Below, in pieces: positions 9,417 to 17,727 of a DNA stretch of 64,000 bases. The DNA comes from Phycicoccus elongatus Lp2 (GTDB lineage Bacteria > Actinomycetota > Actinomycetes > Actinomycetales > Dermatophilaceae). The notes under the pieces are model-generated. The model was not told where the DNA came from and ran no database searches. It saw only the letters and a list, made by a program, of their open reading frames with translations. A program made the translations under genes and the position numbers. The stretch covers positions 1,034,985 to 1,098,984 of the forward strand of contig NZ_HF570956.1 of NCBI RefSeq assembly GCF_000367525.1, in the 5' to 3' direction. The first letter of the stretch is position 1. Each line of letters opens with the position of its first letter.

Positions 9417-9430
9417 TGAAAGCGCTTCCG
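9417..9430. promoter_or_regulatory. LacI-type operator candidate
   Basis: TGAAAGCGCTTCCG is a near-palindrome centred on CG, close to the TGAAAGCGCTTTCA form bound by LacI-family sugar regulators. It lies about 20 bp upstream of the chosen PEPCK start, in the divergent promoter region. Inference only. Confidence 0.4.
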
Positions 9431-9533
9431 CAAGCCGGTTCACCCAGTATTAACTCGGCCGCAAGAGTCTCGGGGGCGTTGGGGGACGGGAGAGTCAGAG
9501 CGCACGGACCCATCGGGCGAGGGGGTCGCCACA

Positions 9534-10391
9534 ATGGACGCCATGACCATCGCACCGTTGCCCACCCACACGCTCAACGACGGCCTCGAGCTCCCCGCCA
9601 TCGGCTTCGGCACCTGGCCGCTGCGCGGCGATGACGCCGTGGCTGCGGTGCGCTCGGCCCTGGACGTCGGCTACCGACTTCTCGACACGGCGGTCAACTA
9701 CGAGAACGAGGCCGAGGTCGGTCGGGCCGTTCGGGAGAGTGCCGTGCCCCGCGCCGAAATCCTCGTCCAGACCAAGGTCCCCGGGCGGTTCCACGCCCGC
9801 GACCTCGCGATCCGCTCGGTCGAGGACAGCCTGCGCCGGATGCACCTCGACGTGCTCGACCTGGTGCTCGTCCACTGGCCCAATCCGAGCCAGGGGCGCT
9901 ATGTCGAGGTCGTCGAGGCGCTCCTCACCTGCCGCGAGCGTGGGCTGGTCCGCTCCGTGGGCGTCTCCAACTACACCGAGCGACTGCTGGACGAAGTCAT
10001 CGAGGCCACCGGCTTCACACCGAGCGTCAACCAGGTCGAGCTGCACCCCTCCTTCCCCCAGGCCGAACTCGTGGCACGACACGAATCCCTCGGCATCCGG
10101 ACCCAGGCGTGGAGCCCGCTGGCCCGCATGGAATCCGAGGGGGACGGTGACGACCCGCTGACCAGGATCGCTGCGGCACACCGAATTTCGCCGGCACAGG
10201 CGGTGCTGGCGTGGCATGTGGCCCGCGGGATCGTCCCCCTGCCCAAGTCCGCGGACCCGGCCCGACAGGTGGCCAACCTCGCCGCGCTCGAGATCACCTT
10301 GACCCCGGACGAGGTCGCCGCCATCACCGCACTCGGCCGCCCCGACGGCCGACTCTTCGACGGCGACCCGGAGACCCACGAGGAGGACTGA
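9534..10391 (+). CDS. Aldo/keto reductase
   Basis: This 285-residue NADPH-dependent reductase has the (beta/alpha)8 AKR fold, close to the 2,5-diketo-gluconate reductase (AKR5) group. The catalytic tetrad is visible: Asp and Tyr in LLDTAVNYENE, Lys in VQTK and His in LVHWPNP. The signature GVSNYTERLLDEV and the cofactor motif VPLPKSADPAR near the C-terminus are present. The substrate is not determinable. The in-frame ATG three codons later (MTIAPLP) is an alternative start. The Lon-N gene starts 5 bp after the stop, suggesting an operon. Confidence 0.9.
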   Translation: MDAMTIAPLPTHTLNDGLELPAIGFGTWPLRGDDAVAAVRSALDVGYRLLDTAVNYENEAEVGRAVRESAVPRAEILVQTKVPGRFHARDLAIRSVEDSLRRMHLDVLDLVLVHWPNPSQGRYVEVVEALLTCRERGLVRSVGVSNYTERLLDEVIEATGFTPSVNQVELHPSFPQAELVARHESLGIRTQAWSPLARMESEGDGDDPLTRIAAAHRISPAQAVLAWHVARGIVPLPKSADPARQVANLAALEITLTPDEVAAITALGRPDGRLFDGDPETHEED

Positions 10392-10395
10392 CACC

Positions 10396-10956
10396 GTGCC
10401 GGTCATCCCCCTCTTCCCGCTCGGGACCCTCCTCGTCCCGGGCCAGGCACTGCCGCTGCGCCTCTTCGAGGACCGCTACCTCGCCCTCCACGACGACCTG
10501 ATGGCCCGGCCTGAGGATCAACGATCCGTCGGCATCGTCCTCATCCAGGGAGGGTCTGAAGTGGGTGACGGCAACGCCGGCCGCCTCGCACCCGTCGGGA
10601 CCGAGGGTGTGCTCCAACGATCGGAGGAGGCCGACTTCCACGGGAGCCGCGTGGTGATGTGGGAACTCCTGGGGCACAGGCGATTCCGCCTTGACGGTAT
10701 GCCGTCAGCCGGCCCCACGGCATATCTCACCGCGGAGGTCGGCTGGCTTGCCGACGACGATCGAGCGCCATTCACGCACCGGCGGGCGGCCGAGGCGGGT
10801 CTCTCGGTGCGCGATCGCCAACGCATCCTCGAGGCGGCCGATCCGGCAGCCCGTGATGCCCTGGCCGACGAGCTGATCCGGCACGAGCAGTGGCTGCAGA
10901 GCCAGTTCGGTGGACGGCCGATCCACCAGATGCCCGGCGGCGAATCGCTCAACTGA
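10396..10956 (+). CDS. Lon N-terminal-domain protein
   Basis: The 186-residue protein consists of a stand-alone Lon substrate-binding domain (LON_substr_bdg). It begins with the family signature PLFPLGTLLVPGQALPLRLF followed by EDRY, and lacks the AAA and peptidase domains of Lon. Proteins of this kind are common in actinobacteria; the function is not established. Start GTG 10396 follows the aldo/keto reductase stop by 4 bp. It converges with the lipase gene. Confidence 0.85.
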   Translation: MPVIPLFPLGTLLVPGQALPLRLFEDRYLALHDDLMARPEDQRSVGIVLIQGGSEVGDGNAGRLAPVGTEGVLQRSEEADFHGSRVVMWELLGHRRFRLDGMPSAGPTAYLTAEVGWLADDDRAPFTHRRAAEAGLSVRDRQRILEAADPAARDALADELIRHEQWLQSQFGGRPIHQMPGGESLN

Positions 10957-10980
10957 GACGAATCGCTCGATCGAGCAGCG

Positions 10981-11925
10981 TCAGGACAGGACGCGGTCGA
11001 TCCAGGCGATGACGTCAGCAGTGACCTCGTCCCGGTTGGTCTCGTTGAGCATCTCGTGCCGCCCACCGGGATAGAGGACCAACTCGACGTCGCGGACACC
11101 GGCAGCGCGATACTGCTCGGCGACCGCCAGCGGCCCCTTTCCGTTGTTGCCCACAGGATCCTGATCACCGGAGAAGACGAGGATCGGCAGGTCCTTGGGG
11201 ACCTGGGCGACGAGGGCGTCGCTGTTGATCTGTCGCAGCCCGCCGAGCAGGTCGGCATAGAAGCCGGCCGTGAAGACATTGCCGCACCACTCGTCAGCGA
11301 CGTACTTGTCGACCTCGGCCGGGTCCCGCGACAGCCAGTCGAAGGCCGTGCGATTCGGCTTGAAGGCCGCGTTGTACTGACCGAACGACAACTTGTCCAT
11401 CAGTCCACTGGTGTGCCGCCGCCCCCGCAGGCGCGCCTGCAACCCAGCGATGCCCGTGCCGACGACACCGAGCGGGCCGGGGTCGCCGGCCGTGCCGGAC
11501 AGCACGAGCCCGGCGATGGCATCCCGGTCACCCTCCGCGCCGGCGTGCTTGGCGGCATACGCCCGGGAGAGGAAGGAGCCCATTGAATGCCCGAAGAGCA
11601 CGACGGGCAACCCCGGCTGCTCGCCACGCGCGGCGGCCGTCACGGCCGCGAGGTCGTCGACGACGGTGTCCCACCCGTCGTGGTCGGCCCAGTAACCCTC
11701 GGCGTCGTGCGTGCCCGCGGTGCCCTTGTGCCCGCGGTGGTCCGCGGCATACACCGCGAAACCGGCACCGGTCAGCGCCTCGGCGAACCGCTCATAGCGG
11801 TCCGAGTGCTCCGCCATCCCGTGCGCGACCTGGACGACCGCTCGCGGCGTGCCCTCCGGCAGCCAGCGATTGACGTGAAGGGGGGTGCCATCGGCGGCGC
11901 GGACCGTGAACGTGCTGTGCTCCAT
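10981..11925 (-). CDS. Alpha/beta hydrolase (monoacylglycerol lipase-like)
   Basis: The 314-residue protein has the Hydrolase_4/lysophospholipase fold. The nucleophile elbow is GHSMGS (Ser near residue 113), an early HGMAEH supplies the oxyanion strand, and YAADHRGHKGT follows. The Asp is in FSGDQDPVG and the catalytic His in PGGRHEMLNE, so the triad is complete. It probably hydrolyses lipid or other acyl esters. No signal peptide is seen. ATG 11925 gives the family N-terminus; the divergent TRIC gene begins 44 bp away. Confidence 0.88.
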   Translation of the reverse strand: MEHSTFTVRAADGTPLHVNRWLPEGTPRAVVQVAHGMAEHSDRYERFAEALTGAGFAVYAADHRGHKGTAGTHDAEGYWADHDGWDTVVDDLAAVTAAARGEQPGLPVVLFGHSMGSFLSRAYAAKHAGAEGDRDAIAGLVLSGTAGDPGPLGVVGTGIAGLQARLRGRRHTSGLMDKLSFGQYNAAFKPNRTAFDWLSRDPAEVDKYVADEWCGNVFTAGFYADLLGGLRQINSDALVAQVPKDLPILVFSGDQDPVGNNGKGPLAVAEQYRAAGVRDVELVLYPGGRHEMLNETNRDEVTADVIAWIDRVLS

Positions 11926-11968
11926 GGGCGGGAGTCTCGCACGTCGCCCTCCTTTTAGGATGCGCCCC

Positions 11969-12622
11969 ATGAGCACGACCGTCGGGCCGACCCTGATCTT
12001 CCAGGCCGTTGACCTCGCGGGCGTGCTCGCCAACGGTGTCCTGGGCGGGCTGCTCGCGCGCCGACTCGGCTTCGACCCGGTGGGCTTCGTCGTCCTGGCC
12101 CTCATCTCTGGGCTCGGCGGCGGAGTCCTGCGCGACCTGCTCCTCCAGGTCCCGCCCGTCGCCCTCCACAATCCCGCCTATCTGGGGGTCGCGCTCGCCG
12201 GTGCCGCGATCGCCTTCCTCGTCGACCTGCGCGGCACACTGACCCACCGCGGGCTCGTCGTCGCCGACGCCCTCGCCCTCGGCGCCTGGGCGGCGACCGG
12301 CGCGACCAAGGCTCTGGCCCAGGATCTCCCCCTGCTCTCCGCGATCCTGCTCGGGCTGGTCACCGCCGTCGGCGGCGGCATGATCCGCGACCTCGTCGTC
12401 CGCGAGATCCCCAAGGTCTTCAGCGGCACGCTCTATGCGTCGGTCGCCCTCGTCTCCGCCGTCGCGGCCGCCCTGCTCGCCCTCGCCGGGCACCCCGAGA
12501 TGGGCATGGGCTCGGCCATCCTGCTGGCCGGCGTCCTCGCCGTCGCGGCCCGACGGTTCGGCTGGGTGCTCCCGGCCGCCACCGACCTCCGTCCGCGCAT
12601 CCCACACCGCCGCCGCGGCTGA
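11969..12622 (+). CDS. Trimeric intracellular cation (TRIC)-type channel protein
   Basis: This 217-residue membrane protein belongs to the UPF0126/TRIC (YeiH-like) family, made of two repeats of a three-helix unit. Each repeat carries the Gly-rich kink and acidic motif: GLGGGVLRD near residue 48 and VGGGMIRD near residue 135. Prokaryotic homologues form trimeric monovalent cation channels. Hydrophobic segments cover nearly the whole chain and the C-terminus is basic. ATG 11969 is preferred because AGGA lies 8 bp upstream; ATG 11960 is also in frame. The MazG gene follows after 24 bp. Confidence 0.85.
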   Translation: MSTTVGPTLIFQAVDLAGVLANGVLGGLLARRLGFDPVGFVVLALISGLGGGVLRDLLLQVPPVALHNPAYLGVALAGAAIAFLVDLRGTLTHRGLVVADALALGAWAATGATKALAQDLPLLSAILLGLVTAVGGGMIRDLVVREIPKVFSGTLYASVALVSAVAAALLALAGHPEMGMGSAILLAGVLAVAARRFGWVLPAATDLRPRIPHRRRG

Positions 12623-12646
12623 TCGACGCTGTGCGAGCATGACGCG

Positions 12647-12928
12647 ATGACCCTCGCCGAGCTCCAGTCCGTCATCGCCGCGACCTATGGGGCGCGGGAC
12701 GCCGAGCGCGGGATCCCCTCCACGGTGGCGTGGATCGCTGAGGAGGTGGGCGAGCTCGCGCAGGCGGTGCGCAAGGGCACCCGAGCGCAGCAGGAGCACG
12801 AGTTCAGCGACGTCCTCGCGTGGGTCGCCTCACTCGCCAACCAGCTCGACATCGACCTCACCCACGCCCTCGAGAGGTATGCCGCGGGCTGCCCCAAGTG
12901 CCACGCCGTCCCCTGTGCGTGTGGCTGA
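12647..12928 (+). CDS. MazG-like nucleotide pyrophosphohydrolase
   Basis: A 93-residue protein consisting of a single MazG domain. The metal-binding acids appear as EEVGELAQAVR (about 31-41) and HEFSDVLAWV (about 50-59), the ExxE...ExxD pattern of this superfamily. Such enzymes remove pyrophosphate from noncanonical or excess NTPs. The C-terminus carries a short cysteine cluster, CPKCHAVPCAC, which may bind a metal and is found in some small actinobacterial MazG proteins. It converges with the DNA ligase gene. Confidence 0.85.
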   Translation: MTLAELQSVIAATYGARDAERGIPSTVAWIAEEVGELAQAVRKGTRAQQEHEFSDVLAWVASLANQLDIDLTHALERYAAGCPKCHAVPCACG

Positions 12929-12958
12929 GTCCCACACCTGGCCGGCTCACTGACCGGC

Positions 12959-14349
12959 TCAACGCAGGAGCGAGCGGACCGCCTCGATGGTGTCCGTCTC
13001 GGCCGCTGACTTGTCGTCGCGATAGCCCTTGACCCGCGCGAACCGTAGGGCCACCCCACCCGGGTAGCGCGAGGACCGCTGGACCCCGTCGATGGCGATC
13101 TCGACGACGATCTCCGGCCGCAGCCACACGACACCGGGGGTCTCGCGCACGGCATACCCCGGGAAGGTTTCGGTCTGCCAGCGCAGGGTCTGGTCGGTGA
13201 GTCCCTTGAAGGTCTTGCCGATCATGACGAAACCACCTGGCTCCCCGAAGGCGCCCTGCGGGTCACGCGCCCCGAGGTGGAGGTTGGAGAGCCAGCCGGT
13301 GCGCCGGCCGAAGCCCCACTCCGCGGCGAGGACGACCAGGTCGAAGGTGTGCACCGGCTTGACTTTGACCCACGACTTGCCGCGGCGGCCCGCGGCATAC
13401 GGGCTGTCGATGGCCTTGACGAGGACGCCCTCGTGCCCGGCCGCAAGTGCCTCGTCGAGCACCTGCTGCGCTGCCACGGGATCCTCGGTGACGGTCCCGG
13501 GAATGACGAGGTCGGGCCCGACGAGCGCCACGAGCCGTTCCCGGCGCTCCGCGAGGGGTCGGCCGGTGAGGTCCTCGCCGTCAATGGTCAGGACATCGAA
13601 GAAGCGGGGCTGGAGGGCGATGGCCGGGTCGGCGCCCTGGCTGCCGAAGCGGCTCATCGTCTCCTGGAAGGGTTTGGGTGAGCCGGCCTCGTCGAGCATG
13701 AGGGTCTCGCCGTCGAGGACGAAGGAGTCGGCGGGCCACGTGGCTGCGAGGGCGACGATCTCGGGCACCCGTTCGGTGATGTCGGCGAGGCTGCGCGTGT
13801 GGACGCTGATGTCGGCAGCCGTGCGGTGCACCTGGATTCGGGCACCGTCGAGTTTGTGCTCGACACTTGCCCGGCCCGTCGTGGCCAGTGCCTCGGTGAC
13901 ATCAGCCGCGGTCGACGCGAGCATCGGCTGCACGGGTGTGCCCGCACGCAGGGCCACGGTCGCCAGCCGTGATGGATCACGCAGTGCCATGGCTGCCGTG
14001 CGGCCGAGGTCACCCTCGAGCATGACGGCCCGCCGCACCTGTGCCAGTGGTCGCGCCACGGCCCTGGCAAGGGCATCGGTGAGTACTCCGTCGAGCGCTC
14101 CCGTGCGCACGTCGCCGAGGACGGCGGCCACGAGCAGGTCGCGCTCACTGTCGGTCGCCGGCGACAGGAGGGCGCCGACGAGTTCCTGCCGCCGCCTGGC
14201 CGATCCCGGACCCGAGAGCGCGGCGATCTCGCCGAGTGCCCGACGACGTCGAGCGTCGTGACGAGATCGCTGATGGCCAGCGGTGCACGCGGCACGAGCT
14301 CGCCCGGCGGCGCCGGCGCTCCGAGGTCGCCCGGTCCCTCGTCGCTCAT
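12959..14349 (-). CDS. ATP-dependent DNA ligase, frameshifted
   Basis: The protein (about 463 residues once corrected) is a stand-alone ATP-dependent ligase, LigB-like rather than LigD. Motif I with the adenylated lysine is EHKLDGAR, motif III is LDGETLM, motif IV EGVLVKA and motif V GKSWVKVKP; an OB-fold follows to the end, with WLRPEIVVEI. The first ~37 codons (from ATG 14349, to TTLDVVG) are in a different frame from the rest. Restoring one base to the G-run read at 14239-14241 joins them smoothly into VVGALGEIAALSG. A one-base deletion is inferred, probably an assembly indel. The start overlaps the upstream HprK-like stop by 4 bp, so the two genes are probably co-transcribed. Confidence 0.82.
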
Positions 14350-15538
14350 CGGTCCGCGGCCGCGGGGTCGTCGACGATCTGCATCATGCCGCCGTCGACG
14401 AGGGACTGGAGGGCTTCGAGGACCAGCGCGTTCGATCGGGGGTGCCCACCGATGTCCTCGACGACGCGGGTGAGGTAGGCGACCGACATCCGGTCGCCGC
14501 TGAGCCGCCAGAGCGTTCCGCCGAGACGATTGAGCAGGCTGGGGACGTGGTCGTGGAGGACCACGACCTCACCCTCACTGGCGACCGCATCGTTCCACGG
14601 GGCGCGGGTGACGACCGAGTCCCAGGAGACGGTCGTCCAGGGGGTGTCGAGAGGCTGGCGCTCGTCGTCGGGCAGGTGCTCCCACTCCGGTGACGCGGGG
14701 GCACCAGCGGGTGGGCCCTCGGTCAGTCCGATCAACACGTCCACGCAGTCGGCGATCTCCGAATAGACCAATCGATAAGGGCCACCCCCCTGGCACAACG
14801 CTCTAGCCAGGCGAGCCAGAGGCATGGGGATCTTGGGCAACGCCGACGTCTCCGGGATCGTGGCGATCATCGCCTCCGGCAGGCTGAGCAACTCGAAGTC
14901 GGGCACAGTGATCGCGGGGTCGCGGCGGATGATCACGATCGCGCCCAAGGTCGGGTCCTTCGGGGTGGGCCCCAGCCCCAGGGTGTCCGGGGAGAACTCC
15001 TCCTTGTGGCCCGGCCGGCTCGCGTCGACGATGATCGACAGCGGCTTGGGGTAGGGCGAGATGCGATCGTCCCCTCGACGATCACCGTCTCGTCGGTGAC
15101 GTAGCCTAGCGGTTTGCCCAGGCGACTGGCTGCCGTGGTTTTTCCCGTCCCCGACGGGGCGACCAGGGCCACGGTGCGACCGTTCGCTCCGGCGACACCG
15201 ACGGCGTGGAGCATCAGCGCAGTGCCCCGGCGGCGGTGCATCGAATGCATGGTGACGGTTCCCGACAGCGCATAGGGGGCCGCCTCCGGATCGGTGCCGA
15301 CAAAGGCGACAAACGGTGGCTCCGGACCCTGGAGATCCTCCGGGTGGGGTGCGACGACCAACTCCTCGACAGCCGGGCCGGGGCTGTCGGGTTCGACGAT
15401 CGCGCGGGACCACAGCCCGTGCAGGTGGGCCACGAGCTCCGCGTCGATCCCGACCGGACGCACCTGCCAACGCACCCCGAAGACCTGGATCGTGAAGCCC
15501 TCGGCCACACCCGCGGAGGTCTGCTGCGCCGGAGTCAC
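14346..15538 (-). CDS. HprK-like P-loop protein with PqqD-like C-terminus, frameshifted
   Basis: Corrected length is about 397 residues. The first ~115 residues are unrecognised. A P-loop, LVAPSGTGKTTAASRL (about residue 130), is followed by YVTDE, as in HPr-kinase-like ATPases. The last ~90 residues (VVLHDHVPSLLNRLGGTLWRL onward) resemble a PqqD domain, a RiPP-precursor-binding fold. The first part is in one frame to about 15071, the rest in another; adding one G to the run at 15071-15074 restores VIVEGDDRI. The GTG at 15538 avoids overlap with the divergent App1 gene. No peptide precursor, cyclase or peptidase is nearby, so a RiPP role is not supported. The substrate is unknown. Confidence 0.65.
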
Positions 15539-15566
15539 GAAGACAGTCTCCCCTAGGCTGCAACAC

Positions 15567-16766
15567 ATGCCACGCCCGCACGTCGCAGCGCTCGTGCACG
15601 ACGCGTGGAATCAGCGTGTCGCGAGGCGGCTGACCGATCGCGGGTGGGGCACCCGGATCGTGCCGCACATCGGCTATGGCTCGACCATGACCCTGCGCGT
15701 GCTGGGCCGGGTGGTCATGGACCGTGACGGCCGCAATGGGACCGACGACGCTCGCCGATCCCCCCGGGCCGGCGACGCCATCCGCGACCTCGACAGTGCG
15801 ACGCGGTGGTGGCGCGACTTCGTGTCCTCGCCGGCCATGCAGGTGCCGGTGGCCGTGACGATAGGCGAGCGCACGGTCGACACGACGACTGATGCCAGCG
15901 GGCTCATCGACCTCACGGTCAGGGGCCACGGGCTGCCTCCCGGTCGGCACCAGGTCCTGCTCTCCACGCCGCACGCCGATGACGCCCACGCCGACGTGAT
16001 CGTCGTGTCCACGACCCAGCGCTTCGGGGTGGTCAGTGACATCGACGACACGGTGCTCTCGACTTCGCTGCCTCGCCCGGTCATCGCCGCATGGAACACC
16101 TTCGTCCGGGAGGAGGGCACCCGGCGTGCGGTGCCGGGCATGGCCACGCTCTATCGCGAGTTGCGCGCCGCCCATCCCGACATGCCGTTCGTCTATCTCT
16201 CCACCGGCTCGTGGAACATCGCCCCGAATCTGGGCCGCTTCCTGCGCCGCCACGGCTATCCGTCGGGGCCCCTCCTGCTCACGGACTGGGGTCCCACGAA
16301 CACCGGCTGGTTCCGGTCCGGGCAGCAGCACAAGCGGGCTTCGCTGCATCGGCTGGCCCGGGAGTTCCCGCACATCAAGTGGCTGCTCGTCGGTGACGAC
16401 GGCCAACACGACCCGAAGGTGTATGCCGAGTTCGCGGCCGCCCGACCCGGCAGCGTCCGCGCCATTGCGATCCGTCAGCTGACCACGGGCGAGCAGGTGC
16501 TCTCCCACGGACTGCCCGTCGCCAACGACGACCTCGTGCCTGCACCGACCGAGGACCTGCCCATGCCCGTCGTCCGCGCCGCCGACGGCTACGGCCTGGC
16601 TCGGCTGCTCCGCCCGATCCTCGGCCTCGGGCGACCCGAACTCACCCTCGACCCGCAGGCCGTGGACGATGAGGATGACCATCTGGTCGACGACGAGGAT
16701 GACGACCTGATGGACGACGAGGACGACCAGCTGCTCGACGACGAGGAGGACGCCGACGATGCCTGA
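15567..16766 (+). CDS. App1 family phosphatase (DUF2183)
   Basis: This 399-residue protein contains the App1/DUF2183 HAD-like catalytic domain. The nucleophile motif is VVSDIDDTV (about residue 156), the second motif is FVYLSTGSWN, and LLVGDDGQHD is the later acidic motif. Yeast App1 is a phosphatidate phosphatase; bacterial homologues are uncharacterised. The N-terminal ~140 residues form the beta-rich region usual for the family. The last ~35 residues are an acidic repeat made of DDED blocks separated by hydrophobic pairs. The gene overlaps the next (Fpg/Nei) by 8 bp. Confidence 0.85.
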   Translation: MPRPHVAALVHDAWNQRVARRLTDRGWGTRIVPHIGYGSTMTLRVLGRVVMDRDGRNGTDDARRSPRAGDAIRDLDSATRWWRDFVSSPAMQVPVAVTIGERTVDTTTDASGLIDLTVRGHGLPPGRHQVLLSTPHADDAHADVIVVSTTQRFGVVSDIDDTVLSTSLPRPVIAAWNTFVREEGTRRAVPGMATLYRELRAAHPDMPFVYLSTGSWNIAPNLGRFLRRHGYPSGPLLLTDWGPTNTGWFRSGQQHKRASLHRLAREFPHIKWLLVGDDGQHDPKVYAEFAAARPGSVRAIAIRQLTTGEQVLSHGLPVANDDLVPAPTEDLPMPVVRAADGYGLARLLRPILGLGRPELTLDPQAVDDEDDHLVDDEDDDLMDDEDDQLLDDEEDADDA

Positions 16767-17619
16767 ACTGCCCGAAGTGCAAGCCCTTGTCGACTTCCTG
16801 AGCACGCGGCTGGACGGCCTGGCCGTCACGGGGGTCGATCTCGGCTCGATCAGCGTCCTCAAGACCTTCAACCCACCGCCGCAGGCCCTCATCGGCGCGC
16901 CCGTCACGGACGTCACTCGTCATGGCAAGTTCGTCGACATCGACTGTGGCGGAACGCACCTGATCTTCCATCTGGCCCGCGCCGGTTGGTTGCGGTGGTC
17001 CGATGCCCTGCCACAGACCGTGATTCGCCCGGGCAAGTCGCCGATCGCCCTTCGTGTCCGGCTGGACGACGGCTCGGGCTTTGACCTCACCGAGGCCGGG
17101 ACACGCAAGCGGCTCGCGGCATACATCGTCAACTCGGTCGCCGACGTCCCCGGCATCCAGACGCTCGGCCCGGACCCACTCTCCGACGACTTCACCCTCG
17201 AGCGCTTCGCGGCGATCCTTGCCGGACAACGGGTCCAGCTCAAGGGCCTGCTCCGCAACCAGGGCACGATCGGTGGCATCGGCAATGCCTACTCCGACGA
17301 GATCCTCCACGTCGCGAAGTTGTCGCCCTTCGCGATCGCCGGCTCGCTCGACGACGCGACCGTCACCCGCTTGTATGCCGCGTTGCGCGACACGCTCTCC
17401 GCTGCGGTCGCGGCGGCCTCGGGCAAACCGGCAGCGGAGCTCAAGGACGCCAAGCGCGCGGGCATGCGCGTCCATGGTCGGACCGGAGAGTCCTGCCCGG
17501 AGTGCGGTGACATCGTCCGGGAGGTGTCCTTCGCGGACTCCTCCCTGCAGTACTGCGCGACCTGCCAGACCGGCGGCAAGCCCTTGGCGGATCGGCGCAC
17601 CAGCAAGTTCCTCAAGTAG
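16759..17619 (+). CDS. Fpg/Nei family DNA glycosylase
   Basis: A 286-residue base-excision repair enzyme. After the initiator Met it begins PELPEVQAL, where Pro2/Glu3 form the catalytic N-terminus of MutM-type glycosylases. The H2TH helix region contains LKGLLRNQGTIGGIGNAYSDE. The C-terminal zinc finger has CPECGD and CATCQ cysteine pairs and ends TGGKPLADRRTSKFLK. It removes oxidised bases such as 8-oxoG or oxidised pyrimidines; I cannot separate MutM from Nei-like specificity from the sequence alone. It overlaps App1 by 8 bp. Confidence 0.92.
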   Translation: MPELPEVQALVDFLSTRLDGLAVTGVDLGSISVLKTFNPPPQALIGAPVTDVTRHGKFVDIDCGGTHLIFHLARAGWLRWSDALPQTVIRPGKSPIALRVRLDDGSGFDLTEAGTRKRLAAYIVNSVADVPGIQTLGPDPLSDDFTLERFAAILAGQRVQLKGLLRNQGTIGGIGNAYSDEILHVAKLSPFAIAGSLDDATVTRLYAALRDTLSAAVAAASGKPAAELKDAKRAGMRVHGRTGESCPECGDIVREVSFADSSLQYCATCQTGGKPLADRRTSKFLK

Positions 17620-17727
17620 CGCGCGCCCACGTGTCCACCAATGCGCCCTCGTCCCCCGGCGCGCCCTCGCCCACCGGTGCGCTCTTGCCCACCGATGCTC
17701 CCCCCAATCGGTCCTGGCCGGGTACAT

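Noticed and set aside
14346-16916. Very long minus-strand open frame (~850 codons) over the HprK-like and App1 genes
   Set aside because: Only the part from about 15070 down is real coding sequence; the rest is antisense to App1, with Arg/Gly/His-rich composition typical of high-GC shadows.
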